This document shows, piece by piece, positions 8,461 to 16,460 of a stretch of DNA of 64,000 bases (positions within the stretch are counted from its first letter, which is position 1; the number at the start of each line of letters is the position of its first letter). This DNA comes from Eubacteriales bacterium (GTDB taxonomy: Bacteria; Bacillota; Clostridia; Saccharofermentanales; UBA5734): positions 1 through 64,000 of the forward strand of contig JAQUDJ010000006.1 in the NCBI GenBank assembly GCA_028685755.1, read 5' to 3'. A model generated the notes under the pieces. It searched no databases. It was not told the DNA's origin and saw only the letters and a program-made list of their open reading frames with translations. A program made the position numbers and the translations under genes.

Positions 8461-9319
8461 GATTATTGAACAAATGCTTGAGCACTATCCTATTGAAACG
8501 CTTTTAGACCAAAAAAATAGCATTAAGGAAATTATCCAAGAAATTGTTCTATGTGGGCTTAGTCGAGCGAACTTTTTTAATCAAGCTGCTTTTTATGGCG
8601 GGACAGCACTAAGAATTTTTTATGGACTTGATAGATTTTCAGAAGATCTTGATTTTTCTTTAAAAGTATCTGCCCCTTCATTTTCATTAACGAAATATTT
8701 GCCAACTCTCGAAAAGGAGTTGCGCGCTTACGGTCTTCATTTCAAAGTAGAAACCAAGGAAAAATCCGTTGAGTCATCTATCCAATCGGCTTTTCTCAAA
8801 GGAAGCACAAAGGAACATCTACTGATGTTTTATGCGAATGAATTGTCTAAAGGTTCAGTTGGCCAAAATGAATTGATTAAAGTAAAATTTGAAGTGGACA
8901 CAAACCCACCGGAACACGCCACTTTTGAAACAAAATATAGATTGCTTCCCATACCTTATGAAGTCACACTTTATGATATGTCATCTCTTTTTGCCGGGAA
9001 GATTCACGCAGTCATTTGTAGAGGTTGGAAAAACAGAGTAAAGGGCAGAGATCTTTATGATTTTGTGTTCTATCTTACAAAAGGCACTGCAGTGAATCTC
9101 AATTATCTTGTTGCTCGATTAAGCCAAACCAACACGATTTCAGCGGAAGAAACGCTCACAATAGAAGATGTTAAGCAATTACTCTACACGAGATTTCAAA
9201 ATATTGATTACGATCAAGCAAAACAAGACGTTTCGCAGTTTATCAAAAATCCCGGGGCGCTTGATTTATGGGGTACATCTTTTTTTAGCACAATCACTGA
9301 GTCACTTAAGGCTATCTAA
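8453..9319 (+). CDS. AbiEii/AbiGii-family nucleotidyltransferase toxin
   Basis: A 288-residue DNA polymerase beta-like nucleotidyltransferase. The hallmark AFYGGTALRIFYGLDRFSED followed by LDF gives the GG/GS motif and the DxD metal-binding pair. The second conserved block FAGKIHAVICRGWKNRVKGR and then DLYDF provides the lysines of the active site. AbiEii toxins transfer nucleotides to RNA targets (shown for tRNA acceptor stems in some homologues) and abort phage infection when unchecked. The start overlaps the antitoxin's end, with AAGGATG upstream. The protein is full length with catalytic residues intact, so it is probably functional. The RNA target here is not known. Confidence 0.9.
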   Translation: MDKIIEQMLEHYPIETLLDQKNSIKEIIQEIVLCGLSRANFFNQAAFYGGTALRIFYGLDRFSEDLDFSLKVSAPSFSLTKYLPTLEKELRAYGLHFKVETKEKSVESSIQSAFLKGSTKEHLLMFYANELSKGSVGQNELIKVKFEVDTNPPEHATFETKYRLLPIPYEVTLYDMSSLFAGKIHAVICRGWKNRVKGRDLYDFVFYLTKGTAVNLNYLVARLSQTNTISAEETLTIEDVKQLLYTRFQNIDYDQAKQDVSQFIKNPGALDLWGTSFFSTITESLKAI

Positions 9320-9385
9320 AGTCTTGGTTATTTCTTCAGATATACTTACGGAAATCCAGGGTTTGGAATTAAACGAGTACACATC

Positions 9386-9534
9386 TCAATTTTGATCGAC
9401 AAAATAGACCCGCGATCCGACTTGGGCAAGAACAAGGTCAAGCAGCGACCGATTCCCGATCCACCACCTGTGATCAAAACGGTACGGCCAGACATATCTG
9501 GACGTACCGTTGGTGTGATCAATTCACTCGTCAC
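9386..9534 (-). pseudogene. Truncated and frameshifted short-chain dehydrogenase (SDR) remnant
   Basis: Minus strand from GTG at 9534, which overlaps the valS stop codon (GTGA). The first 30 codons read ...RTVLITGGGSGIGR, the Rossmann TGxxxGIG motif of SDR enzymes. The reading frame then fails at TTCTTGCCC: if one G is restored, the protein continues CLTLFLAQVGSRVYFVDQN, which has the correct spacing to the conserved Asp of the SDR cofactor site. Homology ends at a TGA at 9386, next to the AT-rich AbiE module. The catalytic Tyr-Lys region is entirely gone. This was probably a gene co-transcribed with valS that has lost a base and about 80% of its length. Confidence 0.8.
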
Positions 9535-12185
9535 AGCGTTTTGAGCTGGTCGAGGCGTTCATTAGCGCTCGCTAACATGGCTTCATACTTCGTGATTTTC
9601 TCGCGTTCGATAGCGATGACTTTTTCCGGAGCTTTGGCGACAAAATCTTCATTGGCGAGTTTGGCATTGACGCGCGCGACCTCTTGCGCGAGGTTCTGCT
9701 TCTCTTTTTCGAGGCGTTCGATTTCCTTGCTGAGATCGAGCAAATCGGTCAACGGGATAAAGATTTCACCGACAGAGAAGATCGCTGTGACCGCAGTGGC
9801 CGGGATATTCGCTTTGCCGGATTGCGTCGACAGGGTCGAAACACTGGCGAGACGTTGCAAAAACGGCAGGCTGTTTTCAAAGATCGTGCGAATTTTTTCA
9901 TCGGCAGAAACGACGATGATACCGGCTTTGCGGCTCGGCGGTACGTTCATGTTGGTTCGCACATTGCGGATTTCACGGATCGCATCCATCAAAACAGCCA
10001 TCTGACGTTCATCGTCTGGGAAATTGAGAGTAGTATCGGCGATCGGCCAATCACTGACCATAATCGATTCACTGGTTTGAATGAGGTGACTTTGAATCGT
10101 TTCGGTGACGAATGGCATGAACGGATGTAAGAGGCGCAGGGCTTCGACGAGGACATGATTGAGGACAAATTGGGCGACGAGGCGGCCGTGCGAACCTGAA
10201 TCATTGAGGCGGGCTTTGGCAATTTCGATGTACCAGTCGCAGAATTCTTCCCAGAGGAAGCTGTAAATTTTGGTCAGAGCAACGCCGAGATCATAGTTAT
10301 CAAGGTTTGCTGTGACTTCAATTTTTAGATTCTGGAGGCGCGAGAGAATCCAGCGATCTTCGAGGCTAAAATCGGCTGCGGAAACGCTAGCAAAATCCAT
10401 TTCCTCATCAAAATTCATGACGACAAAGCGGAAGGCATTCCATATTTTATTGATGAAATTGCGGCCTGCTTCGATTTTTTCTTTGGAAAAACGCAAGTCA
10501 TTGCCGGGCGCATTACCCGTAACCAAGGCATACCGCAAGGCATCGGCGCCGTATTCATCGATGATTTCCAGTGGATCGATGCCATTACCTAAAGACTTTG
10601 ACATTTTGCGACCTTGGGCGTCACGCACAATCCCATGAATAAAGACGGTGTGAAACGGTGCTTGTCCGGTGTGCTCGAGGCCGGAAAAAATCATGCGAGC
10701 AACCCAGAAGAAAATGATGTCGTATCCGGTGACGAGGACGCTTGTCGGATAGAAATATGAGAGGTCTGCGGTTTGATGCGGCCAACCAAGGGTTGAGAAT
10801 GGCCAAAGAGCAGAGGAAAACCACGTATCGAGGGTGTCTTCGTCTTGGGTCATTTTCACCCCGCCACATACCGGGCAGGTGTCAGGTTTTGTGCGCGCGA
10901 CGGCAATATGACCGCAATCACCGCAATAATAAGCAGGGATCCGATGACCCCACCACAACTGGCGCGAGATACACCAGTCGCGGATATTATCCATCCAGTT
11001 AAAGTACGTTTTGTCGAAACGTTCGGGCACGAAATTGATTTCGCCTTCGCGGACAGCAGCGATCGCCGGCTCGGCCAAGGGTTTCATTTTGACAAACCAC
11101 TGGAAGGACACGCGAGGTTCAACGACGGTTGAGCAACGATAGCACGTGCCGACATTGTGTTTGTGGGGCTCGGTTTTGATCAATAGATCTTGGGCATCGA
11201 GGTCTTTCAAAATTTGTTTGCGGGCAACTTCACGGGTCATCCCGGTGTAAATGCCGCCGTTTTCATTGATTTTTGCATCCTCAGTCAGCACATTGATGAC
11301 TGGCAAGCTGTGGCGAAGCCCAACTTCAAAGTCGTTCGGATCATGGGCTGGCGTGATTTTGACGACGCCGGTGCCGAAGTCGCTTTCGACATAGGTGTCG
11401 GCGATGATTGGGATCGTTCGACCGGTTAGCGGCAGAATAACGTGTTTACCAATAAGGTGTTGGTAACGTTCGTCTTCAGGGTGGACGGCGACGGCAGTAT
11501 CACCGAGTAGGGTTTCCGGCCGAGTTGTCGCGAGGGTCAAGTAGCCGTCGCCATCGGCGAGCGGATAGCGCAGGTGATAGAAATGGCCGTTTTTCTCTTC
11601 AAATTCGACTTCGGCATCAGAAATCGAGGTCAGGCAATTCGGACACCAATTGATGATCCGTTCGCCGCGGTAAATAAGGTCCTTTTCATATAGGCGCAAG
11701 AAAACTTCCTGAACGGCATCCGAACAGCCCTCATCGAGGGTGAAGCGTTCGCGGTTCCAGTCGCAGGATGATCCTAGTCTTTTGAGCTGTTCGATAATCC
11801 GGCCACCGTAGTGATTGCGCCAATCCCAGGCTCGCTCGAGAAACTTTTCCCGGCCAAGATCTTCCTTGGCTATGCCCTCTTTTTTCATCGCCTCAACGAT
11901 TTTGGCTTCAGTGGCAATCGACGCGTGATCGGTGCCTGGCACCCACAGGGCAGCATAACCTTGCATGCGTTTCCAGCGGATCAAGATATCTTGCAAGGTG
12001 TTGTCAAGGGCGTGGCCCATGTGGAGTTGACCGGTGATATTAGGCGGCGGAATCACAATGGTGTAGGGCTTTTTGGCCGGATCAGGCTTTGTCGAAAAAT
12101 AACCTTGAGCCAGCCAATTCTGATAAATCGGGCCTTCCATTGCTTGTGGTTCAAATGCTTTTGCGATTTGGTCAATGCGTGCCAT
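9531..12185 (-). CDS. valS: Valyl-tRNA synthetase
   Basis: An 884-residue class I aminoacyl-tRNA synthetase that charges tRNA-Val. The HIGH-type motif appears as GQLHMGHALDNT near residue 50, the KMSKS motif as GRKMSKSLGNG near residue 515, and the C-terminus is the coiled-coil arm (LSKEIERLEKEKQNLAQEV). An editing (CP1) domain is present (LATTRPETLLGDTAV). The track start at 12299 reads through the T-box terminator; AGGAG five bases before ATG at 12185 marks the real start. Expression is controlled by the T-box leader immediately upstream. The stop codon overlaps the start of the dead SDR gene. Confidence 0.98.
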   Translation of the reverse strand: MARIDQIAKAFEPQAMEGPIYQNWLAQGYFSTKPDPAKKPYTIVIPPPNITGQLHMGHALDNTLQDILIRWKRMQGYAALWVPGTDHASIATEAKIVEAMKKEGIAKEDLGREKFLERAWDWRNHYGGRIIEQLKRLGSSCDWNRERFTLDEGCSDAVQEVFLRLYEKDLIYRGERIINWCPNCLTSISDAEVEFEEKNGHFYHLRYPLADGDGYLTLATTRPETLLGDTAVAVHPEDERYQHLIGKHVILPLTGRTIPIIADTYVESDFGTGVVKITPAHDPNDFEVGLRHSLPVINVLTEDAKINENGGIYTGMTREVARKQILKDLDAQDLLIKTEPHKHNVGTCYRCSTVVEPRVSFQWFVKMKPLAEPAIAAVREGEINFVPERFDKTYFNWMDNIRDWCISRQLWWGHRIPAYYCGDCGHIAVARTKPDTCPVCGGVKMTQDEDTLDTWFSSALWPFSTLGWPHQTADLSYFYPTSVLVTGYDIIFFWVARMIFSGLEHTGQAPFHTVFIHGIVRDAQGRKMSKSLGNGIDPLEIIDEYGADALRYALVTGNAPGNDLRFSKEKIEAGRNFINKIWNAFRFVVMNFDEEMDFASVSAADFSLEDRWILSRLQNLKIEVTANLDNYDLGVALTKIYSFLWEEFCDWYIEIAKARLNDSGSHGRLVAQFVLNHVLVEALRLLHPFMPFVTETIQSHLIQTSESIMVSDWPIADTTLNFPDDERQMAVLMDAIREIRNVRTNMNVPPSRKAGIIVVSADEKIRTIFENSLPFLQRLASVSTLSTQSGKANIPATAVTAIFSVGEIFIPLTDLLDLSKEIERLEKEKQNLAQEVARVNAKLANEDFVAKAPEKVIAIEREKITKYEAMLASANERLDQLKTL

Positions 12186-12203
12186 AGGGGCTCCTCTCCC
12201 AAT

Positions 12204-12256
12204 AAAAAAACCTTCCATCCAGTTCGGGAAAAATCCCGAAACAACTGGACGAAAGG
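12204..12256 (-). terminator. T-box regulated intrinsic terminator before valS
   Basis: On the minus strand a long hairpin (CCTTTCGTCCAG...TTCGGG / CCCGAA CTGGATGGAAGG) is followed by TTTTTTT. Its 5' side directly follows the T-box sequence, so the antiterminator and terminator are mutually exclusive. Confidence 0.9.
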
Positions 12257-12432
12257 CGAACTTCCGTGGTACCACCAGTTTTTCCGCAAATGCGGACACT
12301 CGTAAGCCATCAAAGCCGCAATGGCAAAGCGGTCTGCTCCAGGGCGACTTTCGGTTAATGGCATCTTCCGGTGAAATCTCTCAGCACAACGGACTTCACT
12401 CTCTGGCGGGGCCGATAACTTACTCCTCCCAT
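12204..12432 (-). promoter_or_regulatory. T-box leader (riboswitch) sensing uncharged tRNA-Val
   Basis: Minus-strand RNA contains, in order, the GGAGGAGTAAG box of stem I, an AGAGAG element, GAAAGTCGCCCTGGAGC and the T-box core TGGTGGTACCACG (12265-12277), which pairs with the tRNA acceptor end. In the family the specifier codon follows GAA in the stem I loop; here it reads GUC (12346-12348), a valine codon, which agrees with the downstream gene. Uncharged tRNA-Val would stabilise the antiterminator and allow valS transcription. Confidence 0.92.
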
Positions 12433-12453
12433 TCAAGGCAGGAAATTGGCTTA

Positions 12454-12482
12454 ATCTTACACAAAACAGACAGATTTGGCAA
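12454..12482 (-). promoter_or_regulatory. Promoter of the valS T-box transcript
   Basis: On the minus strand TTGCCA, a 17-base spacer and TAAGAT lie just upstream of the T-box leader. Confidence 0.65.
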
Positions 12483-12513
12483 GGATGGTGCTAGGCAGGT
12501 GCTAGATGTTCGG

Positions 12514-14337
12514 TCAAACGCGAATGTTGTCTAGGTAAATGAGGCCGCGGTTGTTGGGGTCGGTGAGGATGAATTTAAGCCGAATGATTTGGGCTAGGTC
12601 GAGGTCATTGCGGAGGGTGTCGAGGTCGAACGTGATGGTTTGCCAGCGGAGTGCGGGGACGATGCGTTGGGCTTCGGTCGTGTATTCGCGGGCACCGGGC
12701 GCAGCAATCGCATAGAGATTGAGTTTGATGGTCTTTTCGACGCGATCTGGATTGAAAATATCGACGAGGAGTTGGTTTGCATGGCTCAAATTGAGGGGTG
12801 GAAAGTCCTCGCGCCGATCTATTAGCGGGCCAAATGTGAAGGCGGACGGACCAGTTTCGGGTTGACCACTGCCAGTAATCGTTTGACCTGCAGTCGCCTG
12901 ATAGGTGATTTTCAGAGCGGCTTCACCTTCTGATTTATTAGCCTTTTCACGGCTGATGCTCATTTGACCGGCAAAAACTTGCCACTGTGATGGGTCATCC
13001 GCATGGACCCATTCACGCGGCAGGCTATAAACGGCAGGTTGTTGATCGGAGCGAAATGGGACGACGGGTAGCTGGTCTTTACTAATCACATTGCCACAGT
13101 GATTGTCGGAAAAACCATAGGTCACGCCGAGGGGATTAGGGATCGCATCGTGCCAGACCATGACGCGCACACCATACAACACACGCGCCATGGCTTCATG
13201 ATAAATTCGATCGGGACCACAAACGGCAAAACCGCGAACACGCGTATCGTCGCCGGTCAAACGTAGCCCTTCGCCTGCATGACTGAAGGAAATCATCATC
13301 TTGCCACCGACAAGCTCAATTGATTCGCATTCGGGCGCTGAATGGGGTGCTTTACGCTGGTACAACAGACCGAGACAAACGGTGCGCAAGCGGTATGCGA
13401 TCATTGCCAAATGATTGCTGGCAACAGTGTTGGAGACGGGTACGAGAGCAGTCGGTGCTGCGAGATGATGGGCGCAATAAGACAGATTCTCATTTGCCAT
13501 CGTCAATGCAGTTGCATTTTTTTGGTTGATAAAATGCGTCGGATGTAAAAGCATCAAAAACGCGGCTGGCTTGCTTTCGATAGGCAACAAGCGCGCCCGG
13601 AGTTGTTCTGCGAGTTTAATAATTTCAGTGGCGTTTGTTGTTTCGCCTAGATCCTTTTGACTACCAGACCAAACGATACCGCGCAGACAAAAGTGGTGCA
13701 ACGGATCGAGCAGTCGTGCGGCTTGGCCTTTTTTATTGTCGGGTTGCCAGTCGCGAATTTTGCGGCCGGGCAGCAACACTTGGATCAGCCCAATCGGCAT
13801 TCGCAGTTCGAGAATCAGTTCGCGCCCAAACATCAGGCCGAGCGCACTTTTGGACAACAGTTCGGTCGGCTGGTCAGCCGCATGCCAGCAATTTTCTGGA
13901 TCACGTCGTGCTAAATCTAATAAACGGAGATATGGAATACTGGTATGATCTGACGCAAGTTGAGCTGTCGAATCGGCCAATGGGATACTTAAGGTTGAAT
14001 CGCCGATCAGTAAATACACTTCACCTACCAGCAAGTGGGTCAAGCGCAGGGTGCGTTCGCTGTCGGAAATTAACAGCTCAATGGGATCAAAAGATGCTTT
14101 AAGAGCTGGTAAATCGAACTGAAAACGGCCATTTTTATCACTTTTTAGCGCCGCTGTATAAATCACGCCATAATTTGGATCGAGCGGTGATACGGCATGT
14201 TTATCGAAAGGGGTGCGAATCAGCTCAAGCGAAAGCTCAAGATTGGCGTCAGTCAGTCCAGACAGGCGCGTTTTGGCCTGCTGTTGGATAACCATTCCGG
14301 ACGTAAATTGTGGCGGTAAAGTGATCCATGCTGACAT
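12514..14337 (-). CDS. Sialate O-acetylesterase-like SGNH protein with C-terminal carbohydrate-binding-like domain
   Basis: A 607-residue protein without an obvious signal peptide. The N-terminus LPPQFTSGMVIQQQAKTRLSG matches the jelly-roll start of sialate O-acetylesterases, and VGEVYLLIGDSTLSI sits where the family has its nucleophile block GQSNM; here the serine is in GDS. The late NTVASNHLAMIAYRL occupies the position of the catalytic His block but lacks the usual DxxHP. The C-terminal ~130 residues (GPSAFTFGPLIDRREDF ... GLIYLDNIRV) resemble a beta-sandwich sugar-binding module. It may be a divergent or inactive esterase acting on cytoplasmic sugars. The gene sits upstream of the valS promoter and has an unusual hairpin over its ribosome-binding site. 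Confidence 0.62.
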   Translation of the reverse strand: MSAWITLPPQFTSGMVIQQQAKTRLSGLTDANLELSLELIRTPFDKHAVSPLDPNYGVIYTAALKSDKNGRFQFDLPALKASFDPIELLISDSERTLRLTHLLVGEVYLLIGDSTLSIPLADSTAQLASDHTSIPYLRLLDLARRDPENCWHAADQPTELLSKSALGLMFGRELILELRMPIGLIQVLLPGRKIRDWQPDNKKGQAARLLDPLHHFCLRGIVWSGSQKDLGETTNATEIIKLAEQLRARLLPIESKPAAFLMLLHPTHFINQKNATALTMANENLSYCAHHLAAPTALVPVSNTVASNHLAMIAYRLRTVCLGLLYQRKAPHSAPECESIELVGGKMMISFSHAGEGLRLTGDDTRVRGFAVCGPDRIYHEAMARVLYGVRVMVWHDAIPNPLGVTYGFSDNHCGNVISKDQLPVVPFRSDQQPAVYSLPREWVHADDPSQWQVFAGQMSISREKANKSEGEAALKITYQATAGQTITGSGQPETGPSAFTFGPLIDRREDFPPLNLSHANQLLVDIFNPDRVEKTIKLNLYAIAAPGAREYTTEAQRIVPALRWQTITFDLDTLRNDLDLAQIIRLKFILTDPNNRGLIYLDNIRV

Positions 14338-14344
14338 GCCAAAG

Positions 14345-14379
14345 CCTCAGAAATGTAAAAATTAATGCATTCTCTGAGG
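14345..14379 (-). promoter_or_regulatory. Hairpin enclosing the ribosome-binding site of the esterase-like gene
   Basis: In the minus-strand RNA CCTCAGAGAATG pairs with CATTTCTGAGG (11 bp with one bulged G, 12-base loop). The 3' arm contains the GAGG ribosome-binding site, seven bases before the start codon, so the stem would hide it. Confidence 0.5.
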
Positions 14380-14463
14380 TCATTCTAACTTCTCCATCTT
14401 GACAAATCAATATTTATTTATCTTTAACTTTTAAAAGTCACTATCTATCTATTTATCTGCTGA

Positions 14464-16380
14464 TTATTCCGATTTCTTGATCAATTGGACTTGGCGAATT
14501 TTGGCTTGTGCGGCTTGTTTGACGAGCTTGGCGACACCATCAGTCGTCCAATCAACGGCATTCGGATATTCTGATACAACTGAATTGGGGCTTGCAGCAG
14601 CAGGGGTATAAATCGTCAATAATTGTCCGCAATGGACTAAGTGATGATAGGGGGCCTCGATACGTATCCGATCTTGGGTCGAAACGGCCATCCGGGCTGG
14701 TAAACTAAATCCGGCACTATAGCGTTTGCCATCAGTGACCCCCGCAATTTTGCCAAATCGAGTCCGATCAGCCGTGATCAATTCACGGGCGATCCACTCC
14801 TCCTGACCGGCTGACAGCGAAATTTTGACCCCGTGGCGTTCTGCCGCTTCTTCGACAAAATCGCGCATCATCGTCACAATTTCGAGCCCGAGGCGAGTAG
14901 CATCTTCGCGCTGACCGTGATTGCGGCCCACGAGCGACGTCAGGGTCTCCGAAAGGCCGACAAAATTGACACTTAATTGTTCGTTAGCGATGATTTCGGC
15001 CATTGTTTCATTGGGGAAAAAGGGTTTTTGAGTATTGTCTTGCACATGGCTGACAACAAACGGAAAATTGCGGCGACGGATTGAAATCAATGCAGAGTGG
15101 CGTTCGAGCAAGGAGCCAATTGCCAATTCAAGTTGGTTCTCGAGGCGGTGGTTGAATAAGTTGAGATCATTGCGCGCTAAAATAGCACAACGGGGTAAGT
15201 TGATGGTCACCCGCGCGAGCGATAAATAGTCGGGATCAGCCATCGCAAATTGCGGGGTGCCATGGGCTGCGCAGCATTCACACGCTTTCAGGAATAGATC
15301 GTAATTAGGGTCCCCAGGTGAAAGATTGACCCCGTCTGCGAGGAGAAAAAGTTGACGAGGGGCTGGTAAATGCCCATTCTGACCAGGGCCTACACGCGTC
15401 GCATGCAAAATTTCTTGAGTCACTAAACGGGCATCGTCAGAGGTTTCCAGACCATATTGAATGCTCAAAGGTGTGCGGTGTGGCGGCGTGCAGAGATTAT
15501 TCGTTTGCCAATGCTTGAGCAGTGACGCCATCGCCTGGCGGGTGGCTGTTACAGTCTCGACAGCTGCGAGCTCGGTTGCTTTTGCAATGGCCAAGTCCGT
15601 CGTTAGTGCTGGCAAAGTGCTAAACAGATCCAAATATTTTTGATATAGGTTCGCACGGGTCGCTTGTACACCGTCAGCCATCGCCCGGTCAAAATGGGCC
15701 AAGGTCGGACAACCGCTAATTTCATTTTGGGCCCTGGTAACGGTTGTTGCAGCAAAGTCGGCATAGGAACGGATATCGCCAGATTCACGGTCCGCCGCGT
15801 GACCACCAACGAATTCGCCAGCAAATTGCTTTTTGAGATCAATGGGGAAGTCCGAAAACGTCAGCGCATAATATTCCAAGTCATGTAAGAACAGATCACG
15901 GTTTAAATGGGCTTGGCTGACCTCAGGTCGCAGCAGATATAAAATATTGTAAGATTGCGCGCCGGTCAGACCATATTGCAGTAAAATCTCGTTCGAATTG
16001 GTCGCAATATCACTGTCTTCTGATTCGAGGGGGTTCATCGCGTGAAAACTTTGCATCAGGTGGGTTTTCATTTCACGGACTCGCGTGCGTTCAGCGCGGT
16101 AGATAATATAGCGTTTAGCTGTTTCTGGGTAGCCATTTTCCATCAAAACATGTTCGACAAGATCTTGTATCTGCTCAATCGTCGGCCGACTGTTGCCGGC
16201 ATCGTCGATTCGGTCTGCGACTTGCGACGAAATATTCATGCTGATCTGGCTTTGAGATCGATTGGGGTCGCGGGTATTGATTTCTTGCGATGCATCAAGG
16301 GCTTTGTGAATCGCGTTTGCGATCTTTTCAATGTTAAAAACAGCTTCCCGACCATCACGTTTAATGACTCTGGTTATCAT
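14464..16380 (-). CDS. NrdD-like anaerobic ribonucleotide reductase homologue lacking the glycyl-radical domain
   Basis: A 638-residue protein. Residues 1-95 are an ATP-cone (ITRVIKRDGREAVFNIEKIA). The remainder follows the order of class III reductase NrdD: FLHDLEYYALTFSDFPI, YADFAATTVTRAQNEISGCP, SVNFVGLSETLTSLVGRN and a barrel C-terminus. Two points are odd. Where NrdD has a cysteine in the 'HDL..Y..T..C' block, this protein has Ser-Asp. The sequence stops at QVQLIKKSE, before the zinc-binding cysteines and the RVxGY glycyl-radical loop, and the downstream bases do not encode them in any frame. The gene starts after AAGGAG and follows the RNase E/G gene by 80 bases. It may be a regulatory or structural paralogue rather than a reductase. 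Confidence 0.72.
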   Translation of the reverse strand: MITRVIKRDGREAVFNIEKIANAIHKALDASQEINTRDPNRSQSQISMNISSQVADRIDDAGNSRPTIEQIQDLVEHVLMENGYPETAKRYIIYRAERTRVREMKTHLMQSFHAMNPLESEDSDIATNSNEILLQYGLTGAQSYNILYLLRPEVSQAHLNRDLFLHDLEYYALTFSDFPIDLKKQFAGEFVGGHAADRESGDIRSYADFAATTVTRAQNEISGCPTLAHFDRAMADGVQATRANLYQKYLDLFSTLPALTTDLAIAKATELAAVETVTATRQAMASLLKHWQTNNLCTPPHRTPLSIQYGLETSDDARLVTQEILHATRVGPGQNGHLPAPRQLFLLADGVNLSPGDPNYDLFLKACECCAAHGTPQFAMADPDYLSLARVTINLPRCAILARNDLNLFNHRLENQLELAIGSLLERHSALISIRRRNFPFVVSHVQDNTQKPFFPNETMAEIIANEQLSVNFVGLSETLTSLVGRNHGQREDATRLGLEIVTMMRDFVEEAAERHGVKISLSAGQEEWIARELITADRTRFGKIAGVTDGKRYSAGFSLPARMAVSTQDRIRIEAPYHHLVHCGQLLTIYTPAAASPNSVVSEYPNAVDWTTDGVAKLVKQAAQAKIRQVQLIKKSE

Positions 16381-16460
16381 GCCACACTCCTTGACGCTCT
16401 TGTTTGAAGATCTCTAAGGACAAGCAATTTATTTAAATTTAACCGTGTTTGAAAATGAAA

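Noticed and set aside
11932-11945. GGTGCCTGGCACC inside valS as another copy of the dispersed palindrome
   Set aside because: It encodes the conserved PGTDH region of valyl-tRNA synthetases, so the match is explained by coding.
14425-14460. CTAT/TTAT short tandem repeats after the NrdD-like gene
   Set aside because: Simple AT-rich low-complexity sequence without further structure; also checked for the missing glycyl-radical codons and found none.
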